From: Candidatus Enterenecus stercoripullorum
GTDB taxonomy: Bacteria > Bacillota > Clostridia > Oscillospirales > Oscillospiraceae
DNA length: 47,751 nucleotides
Assembly (NCBI GenBank): GCA_018716015.1
Contig: DVKM01000075.1
Span: forward strand, 1-47,751
Direction: 5' to 3'
The notes beneath the pieces are model-generated. The model saw only the letters and a program-made list of their open reading frames with translations, was not told where the DNA came from and made no database searches. Each line of letters opens with the position of its first letter. Positions within the stretch are counted from its first letter, which is position 1. A program made the translations under genes and the position numbers. This document shows, one piece after another, positions 42,963 to 47,751 of this stretch.

Positions 42963-42990
42963 GACAGAAGGACATTGCTGTCCTTCTGTC
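42963..42990 (+). terminator. Terminator upstream of miaB
   Basis: A perfect 12-bp stem (42963-42974 with 42979-42990), TTGC loop, followed by TTGTTTTG. It ends the 42471-42935 transcript; the miaB promoter overlaps its T-tract. Confidence 0.85.
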
Positions 42991-43019
42991 TTGTTTTGTT
43001 CATAAATTCATGATATAGT
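42991..43019 (+). promoter_or_regulatory. Promoter of the miaB-mreD-PBP2 operon
   Basis: TTGTTT (42991-42996), 17 bases, TATAGT (43014-43019), about 53 bases upstream of the miaB start. Confidence 0.55.
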
Positions 43020-43072
43020 GGGGGAAAATCCGATGGCGGCTGTGCCGCCTTTTCATATGGAGGGACTATACC

Positions 43073-44485
43073 TTGAATCGAACTACCCCTGTGATCCCCC
43101 AGGAGGATATCCTGCGCCAGCGGGAATGCTGCGCAGAAATCCGAGGCTTAAACAGCCAGCTGGCCAGCGCGCCCACCGCCTATGTGGACACCTATGGCTG
43201 CCAGCAGAACGAGGCAGACTCGGAGCTGATCCGGGGCATGCTGACGGAAATGGGCTATGAGATGACGGACACGGACAAGGACGCCGACGTCATCGTAATC
43301 AACACCTGCGCCATCCGGGAGCACGCCGAGCAGCGGGTGCTGGGCAATGTGGGCGCTCTGGTCCACGGGAAGCGGCGCAAGCCCAACCAGATCATCTGCC
43401 TGTGCGGCTGCATGGCCCAGGAGGCTCATGTGGCGGAAAAGCTGCGGGAGTCCTACCGCCATGTGGACCTGGTGTTCGGCCCCCACGCTCTGTGGAAGTT
43501 CCCCGAGCTGCTGCGCCGGGTGTACCTGCGCCGGGGCCGGGTATTTGAGACGGAAAATTCCGACGGGGCCATCGCCGAGGGCCTGCCGGTGCGCCGGTCG
43601 GGCAAGGTGAAGGCCTGGGTGTCCATCATGTACGGGTGCAATAACTTCTGCACCTACTGCATCGTGCCCTATGTGCGGGGCCGGGAGCGCAGCCGGGAGC
43701 CGGAGGCCATTTTAGAGGAAATTCGCCAGCTGGTGGCGGAGGGTTATAAAGACATCACCCTGCTGGGTCAGAACGTGAACTCCTACGGCAAAGACCTGGG
43801 GAAGGACGTGGACTTCCCCGATCTGCTGGAGCGGGCGGCGGCCATCCCGGGAGAATTTCTCCTGCGGTTCATGACCAGCCACCCCAAGGACGCCACCGAG
43901 AAGCTCTTTGACGTGATGGCCCGGTGCGAAAAGGTGGCCCCGGTAATTCACTTGCCTTTCCAGTCGGGCAACACCCGGGTCTTGCAGGCCATGAACCGCC
44001 GGTACACCCGGGAGCAGTACCTGGACAAGGTGCGGGCCCTGCGGGAGCGTATCCCCGGCGTGGTGCTCACCAGCGATGTGATCGTGGGCTTTCCGGGGGA
44101 GACCACCCAGGAGTTTGAGGATACCCTCTCCTTAATCGAAGAAGTGCGCTTTGACGCGCTGTTCACCTTTATTTATTCCCCCCGGAAGGGGACCCCGGCC
44201 GCCGAGATGCCCGACCCCATACCCAAGGAGGAGAAGTCGGCCAACTTTAACCGCCTGGTGGAGGCGCAAAATCTCATCTCTTTGGAAAAGCACCAGGCCT
44301 ACATCGGCACGGTGCAGCGCTGCCTGGTGGACGGGGAGAGCGAGGACCCCCGCAACAACCTCAATGCCCGCACCCCCGGCGGCCGGCTGGTCCATTTAAG
44401 TGGTGATCCGGCGCTGGTGGGGCAGTTTGTGGATGTGAAGATTGTGGACTGCTCCACCTGGGCATTATTCGGAGAGCTGCTATGA
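43073..44485 (+). CDS. miaB: tRNA-2-methylthio-N6-dimethylallyladenosine synthase MiaB
   Basis: 470 residues. It adds the 2-methylthio group to i6A37 of tRNAs reading UNN codons. The UPF0004 domain holds the auxiliary cluster cysteines Cys43 (TYGCQQNE), Cys79 (NTCAIRE) and Cys113 (CGCMAQ). The radical SAM cluster is CNNFCTYC (Cys189, Cys193, Cys196). A C-terminal TRAM domain (about 405-470) binds tRNA. The start is a TTG at 43073, eight bases after GGAGGG; no ATG fits. Its stop overlaps the next gene by four bases (ATGA). Confidence 0.94.
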   Translation: MNRTTPVIPQEDILRQRECCAEIRGLNSQLASAPTAYVDTYGCQQNEADSELIRGMLTEMGYEMTDTDKDADVIVINTCAIREHAEQRVLGNVGALVHGKRRKPNQIICLCGCMAQEAHVAEKLRESYRHVDLVFGPHALWKFPELLRRVYLRRGRVFETENSDGAIAEGLPVRRSGKVKAWVSIMYGCNNFCTYCIVPYVRGRERSREPEAILEEIRQLVAEGYKDITLLGQNVNSYGKDLGKDVDFPDLLERAAAIPGEFLLRFMTSHPKDATEKLFDVMARCEKVAPVIHLPFQSGNTRVLQAMNRRYTREQYLDKVRALRERIPGVVLTSDVIVGFPGETTQEFEDTLSLIEEVRFDALFTFIYSPRKGTPAAEMPDPIPKEEKSANFNRLVEAQNLISLEKHQAYIGTVQRCLVDGESEDPRNNLNARTPGGRLVHLSGDPALVGQFVDVKIVDCSTWALFGELL

Positions 44486-44985
44486 CCCAACGGGATACCA
44501 TGATCAAGGTGGCGGCCTACGGCGTTTCCCTGGTTGTCCTCATGATCCTCAACTACTATGTGCTGGGGCCCTTGCCCATCTCCCAGCCACTGTTGCTGCT
44601 GTGTGCAGCGGTGGCGGTGGGCACCCTGGAGGGGGCGCGGTTCGGCGCAGGGTTTGGCCTGGCGGCGGGGCTGGTGATGGCCACGGTAGGACACACCGGC
44701 CTGGCCTGCATCCCTGCGCTCACCGCGATAGGGTGGGCGTCCGGCCTGATGACCCAACACGTATTGCGCCGGGATCTGGTGGGACATATCCTGTGTACGC
44801 TGGCCGCGCTGCTGATGTGGGAACTCTGGCAGGTGGGCAGCCGTCTGGCCTCCGGGGTGGCGAACATCGGCCCACTGCTTCGGGTGGCGGGGCCGGAGCT
44901 GCTGTGGTCGCTGGTATTTGCGTTCCCCGCCTATTGGATCGGAAGGTTCTGCTGCCGGTATTACGGGAGGATCTACCATGAGTAA
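44482..44985 (+). CDS. MreD-like membrane protein
   Basis: 167 residues with five or six membrane segments (about 7-27, 35-70, 75-95, 103-123, 137-157). It lies directly before a class B penicillin-binding protein, the position of mreD in many genomes, and the size and hydrophobic pattern fit a rod-shape MreD. Sequence identity to MreD is not obvious by eye. Overlaps of four bases with miaB and eight with the PBP gene show tight translational coupling. mreB and mreC are not in the window. Confidence 0.7.
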   Translation: MTQRDTMIKVAAYGVSLVVLMILNYYVLGPLPISQPLLLLCAAVAVGTLEGARFGAGFGLAAGLVMATVGHTGLACIPALTAIGWASGLMTQHVLRRDLVGHILCTLAALLMWELWQVGSRLASGVANIGPLLRVAGPELLWSLVFAFPAYWIGRFCCRYYGRIYHE

Positions 44986-47086
44986 ACTCTATGACCCTCA
45001 CTGGGAGAAGGAGGCCCGCACCGAGGAGGAGAGTCGGAAACTTCAGGTGCGCACCGGTGTGCTGGTGGGCATTTTCGGGGCGATCCTGCTGACCTTCGTG
45101 GTAGTGCTGTACCAGACCCAGATCGTCCACGGACAGGATTACCTGAACAGCGCCAATTACAGCGTGCAGGAGGAGGAGACGGTGGACAGCGTCCGGGGGG
45201 AGATCCTGGACCGGTATGGCCGGGTGCTGGTGACCAATTCTGTCCGCTACGACATCACGCTGGACACCGCCCTGATGGGGGAGGACCGCAACGAAATTTT
45301 ATCTGAGCTGCTGGAGCTGTGTCGGGAGCAGGGGGTGGCGTGGAACGACTCCCTGCCCGTCAGCGCCTCCCAACCCTGGACCTACACCAAAACAGACAGC
45401 CTGTTCAGCTATGAGTGGGAGGACGAGGAGGGAACCGTCACTGTCCGGGCCACCAACCTGGGCCGCCTGGCCCAGGGCCGGGGCTGGATTGAGTCAGCGG
45501 AGACGGCGGATGTGACCGCGGAAGAATTGCTGCGGGCCATGGCAGCTACCTTTGGCCTGGAGATCGGGGAAAACGAACCGGTTTCCCAGGTCCACCGGCA
45601 GCTCATCGGGGTGCTCTATGAGCTCTACCTGCGCTCCTATGAGATTCTCACCTCGGAATATACCTTTGCCTCGGATGTGGACATCACCTTCATCTCCGCG
45701 GTCAAGGAGCGGGCCCTCACCGGGGTGCTCATTGAGACCGAGACTTCCCGGGCATACAACACCCCGTCCGCCGCCCACGTGCTGGGCTATACTGGGGATA
45801 TCACTCCTGAGCTGTGGCCCACCTACCAGGAGCTGGGGTATGCCATGAACGCCACGGTGGGCCGGGCCGGGGTGGAGCAGGCCTTTGAGGAATACCTGCA
45901 CGGCGCCAGCGGCCGGCGGCAGATTGAGACAGATGACAACGGCAAGATCGTTGCCCAGCAGTGGCTGGAGGAGCCGGATCCCGGGGACAATGTGGTGCTC
46001 ACCCTGGATTCCAGTCTCCAGGCGGTGACGGAACGGTATCTGGCTGACTTTATTGAGGCGCTGGAAAATCCCGCCGGGGGGGCGGCGGTGGTGATGGACA
46101 TGACCGGCGGGGTGCTGGCCATGGCCTCCTATCCCACCTATGATCCAGGGGACTTTTGGGAGCTGTATGGAGACCTGTCGTCGGATACCCAGCGTCCCCT
46201 GGTCAACCGGGCTACCATGGGGCTGTATGCCCCCGGCTCCACCTTCAAGATGGTGACGGCGGTGGCGGGGTTATCCAGCGGAGTGATCACCCCGATCACC
46301 CAGGTGCGGTGCACTGGTCTCTATCACTATTACGGAGTGAATCAGGCCTGTTGGATCTATCCCGGAAACCATGGTCTGGAGAACGTGACCCAGGCCATCA
46401 CCGACTCCTGCAACATCTTCTTCTATGACACCGGTGCCAACCTGGGCATTGCCACCCTCCAGGATTACGCCCGGCAGTTTGGCCTGGGGGAGTATACCGG
46501 CATTGAGATCCCGGAATACCGGGGGCAGATGGCCGGGCCGGAGGCGGCGGAGACTGTGGGGCAGACCTGGTACGGCGGCGAGGTGCTGTCCGCCGCTATC
46601 GGCCAGAGCCTGAGCCAGTTTACCCCCATTCAGCTGGCCAACTATGTGGCTACCCTGGTCAATGGCGGCAATCACTATCAGGCCCATTTGCTCAAAGAGG
46701 TCAAGTCCAGCGATTACAGCCAGGTGGTGTATGAGTATGAGCCGGAGCTGCTCAACTCCATCGCCATTGACCAGACGGACTTGGACGCAGTGCTGGAGGG
46801 GATGTATAATCTGTCCCAGACTGCCTCCATGGCCCAGTATTTTGCCAGCCTGCCGGTGAGCGTGGGCTGTAAGACGGGCACTGCCGAGGTGAGCGGGCAG
46901 GAGGCCACGGCCACCTTTGTCTGCTTTGCCCCCTATGACAACCCCCAGGTGGCCATCGCCCTGGTGGCGGAGAAAGGCTCCTCCGGCGGCAATCTGGCCC
47001 AGGTGGCCGCAGGCATTCTGGCCCAGTATTTCTCCACCGAGGATTCCCAATCCTCTCCCGCCCAGGAGAATACCCTGATCCGCTAA
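44978..47086 (+). CDS. mrdA: Class B penicillin-binding protein 2 (elongation transpeptidase)
   Basis: 702 residues. A short cytoplasmic tail and one membrane segment (about 27-47) lead to a PBP dimerisation domain (about 60-330, with DSVRGEILDRYGR at its start) and the transpeptidase domain. Catalytic motifs are Ser421-TF-Lys424, Ser477-Cys-Asn and Lys632-Thr-Gly. It cross-links peptidoglycan in the elongation machinery with RodA and MreD. The ATG at 44978 has GGGAGGATCTACC upstream. It ends the miaB-mreD-PBP2 operon with a strong terminator. A sporulation-specific SpoVD-type role is less likely given the mreD-like neighbour and the lack of a PASTA domain. Confidence 0.9.
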   Translation: MSKLYDPHWEKEARTEEESRKLQVRTGVLVGIFGAILLTFVVVLYQTQIVHGQDYLNSANYSVQEEETVDSVRGEILDRYGRVLVTNSVRYDITLDTALMGEDRNEILSELLELCREQGVAWNDSLPVSASQPWTYTKTDSLFSYEWEDEEGTVTVRATNLGRLAQGRGWIESAETADVTAEELLRAMAATFGLEIGENEPVSQVHRQLIGVLYELYLRSYEILTSEYTFASDVDITFISAVKERALTGVLIETETSRAYNTPSAAHVLGYTGDITPELWPTYQELGYAMNATVGRAGVEQAFEEYLHGASGRRQIETDDNGKIVAQQWLEEPDPGDNVVLTLDSSLQAVTERYLADFIEALENPAGGAAVVMDMTGGVLAMASYPTYDPGDFWELYGDLSSDTQRPLVNRATMGLYAPGSTFKMVTAVAGLSSGVITPITQVRCTGLYHYYGVNQACWIYPGNHGLENVTQAITDSCNIFFYDTGANLGIATLQDYARQFGLGEYTGIEIPEYRGQMAGPEAAETVGQTWYGGEVLSAAIGQSLSQFTPIQLANYVATLVNGGNHYQAHLLKEVKSSDYSQVVYEYEPELLNSIAIDQTDLDAVLEGMYNLSQTASMAQYFASLPVSVGCKTGTAEVSGQEATATFVCFAPYDNPQVAIALVAEKGSSGGNLAQVAAGILAQYFSTEDSQSSPAQENTLIR

Positions 47087-47100
47087 GCGCATTTATGACA

Positions 47101-47143
47101 GACCGCCTCCGGCGTTCCATCCCATGGAATGCCGGGGGCGGTC
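47101..47143 (+). terminator. Terminator after the PBP2 operon
   Basis: A 20-bp stem with two wobble pairs (47101-47120 with 47124-47143) starts 14 bases past the stop and is followed by TTACC. Confidence 0.8.
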
Positions 47144-47447
47144 TTACCCATACGGGGAGACAAATAATTCTCTTTGACGAATAAAACGGGACAAAACTTG
47201 CAGAAAATGCATCGTGGCATAAAGCCCGATTATTTCCAATTCTTGAGTTTGCAGAGCTTCCACAGCTTCCACAAAGTTTTCCACAAGCGGTGGCGTGCAA
47301 CTTGGGGCAAATCCTGCAAAAAATAGGTTGACATAAGAAAAGTCAAGGGCTTTCTTTCCGCCGATTTATACAAAGTTGACCTGGCAGATACTGGCCGGAC
47401 ACAAAAGTGGTGTGCGGGACCTGATTCAGAAAGCCTGACATAAAAAG

Positions 47448-47489
47448 ACACCCCTGGCCGCAGCAAAAAGCTGCCGAAGCCAGGGGTGT
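47448..47489 (-). terminator. Terminator of the edge ABC ATPase gene
   Basis: An 11-bp outer stem (47448-47458 with 47479-47489) encloses a smaller GCAGC/GCTGC stem. On the minus strand it is followed by CTTTTTA. It lies directly past the stop at 47493. Confidence 0.85.
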
Positions 47490-47492
47490 TTG

Positions 47493-47751
47493 TCACAGGA
47501 CCTTGGAGAGAAAATCAATGGTGCGCTGCTCCTTGGGATGGGCGAAAAAGGCATGGGGCTCGTTCTGCTCCAGGATGTGTCCCCCGTCCATGAACAGCAC
47601 CCGGGTGCCCACCTCCCGGGCAAAGCCCATCTCGTGGGTGACCACCACCATGGTCATACCCTCCTGGGCCAGCTCCTTCATCACCTCCAGCACCTCGCCC
47701 ACCATTTCCGGGTCCAGGGCGGAGGTGGGCTCGTCAAAGAGCATCACCTTG
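47493..47751 (-). CDS. Polar amino acid ABC transporter ATP-binding protein, cut by the window edge
   Basis: Only the C-terminal 85 or so residues are in the window; the gene runs off the right end. It begins in Walker B ([13 protein letters not shown]) and includes the switch histidine ([13 protein letters not shown]). It closely resembles the lysine-importer ATPase at 3745-4485 (same DPEMVGEVL and THEMxFAR stretches), so it belongs to the same GlnQ/HisP type. The substrate and the rest of the operon lie outside the window. Confidence 0.9.
   Translation of the reverse strand, partial: KVMLFDEPTSALDPEMVGEVLEVMKELAQEGMTMVVVTHEMGFAREVGTRVLFMDGGHILEQNEPHAFFAHPKEQRTIDFLSKVL

Larger units (their letters stand above)
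47087..47492. other. 406-base intergenic region with DnaA-box-like cluster
   Basis: No credible gene was seen. It holds the PBP2 terminator (47101-47143), an AT-rich stretch, three DnaA-box-like TTCCACA sites (47257-47285), a GGTTGACATAA...GTCAAGG element (47326-47348) shared with 21184-21207, and the terminator of the minus-strand ABC gene (47448-47489). Confidence 0.5.

Noticed and set aside
1-47751. CRISPR array, insertion sequence, prophage or integron
   Set aside because: No regularly spaced repeats, transposase, integrase or phage structural genes were seen on either strand.

Overview
The window reads as a GC-rich, endospore-forming Firmicute of the Oscillospirales (Flavonifractor/Lawsonibacter/Intestinimonas-like gut anaerobes). 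Grounds are the germination protease gpr, a long clostridial-type PurL, ribosomal protein L27 with a cleavable N-terminal extension next to its protease Prp, HemZ, a TrpR-like YerC protein, an SLH-anchored GH25 lysozyme, and many promoters with good TTGACA/TATAAT boxes. The genus is inferred from general resemblance; no 16S or marker gene for a finer call is present.

Layout. 1-3.7 kb: two cell-wall carboxypeptidases (VanY-type and DacF-type) flank a siroheme/ferredoxin reductase-like gene. 3.7-6.8 kb: a polar amino acid ABC importer on the minus strand whose leader carries a clear lysine riboswitch behind a consensus promoter, so the importer is very probably for lysine. 7-20.8 kb: a plus-strand run of housekeeping genes (YitT, secA, pgeF, an orphan peptide-binding lipoprotein, purL, a metallophosphoesterase, an FAD protein), interrupted by a small minus-strand yerC pair. 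21.3-24 kb: oligoendopeptidase F (minus), then a DIP1984-family gene (plus) followed by a tRNA-like structured RNA and a terminator. 24-30.6 kb: minus-strand membrane and export genes, consisting of an ABC exporter pair and a second cassette of small membrane peptide, XRE regulator, DUF3169 protein, CPBP protease and NatAB-like ABC exporter, with a palindromic operator over the promoter. 30.6-32 kb: SLH-GH25 lysozyme. 32-40.3 kb: minus-strand housekeeping (obg, a lipoprotein, rpmA, prp, rplU, hemZ, an MBL hydrolase, arginase, cysK, rpsT). 40.5-47.1 kb: plus-strand gpr, YihY, a hypothetical, and a miaB - mreD-like - PBP2 operon. The right edge cuts a second polar amino acid ABC ATPase.

Most of the window is ordinary chromosomal core. 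No phage, insertion sequence, CRISPR array, rRNA or canonical tRNA was seen. The most interesting parts are the tRNA-like RNA behind the DIP1984 gene, the lysine riboswitch that gives the left importer its substrate, the autoregulated-looking XRE/DUF3169/CPBP/NatAB cassette, a DnaA-box-like intergenic module present twice 26 kb apart, and a 37-bp direct repeat in the rplU leader. Folds and homology calls were made by eye from the sequence; nothing was searched or computed.
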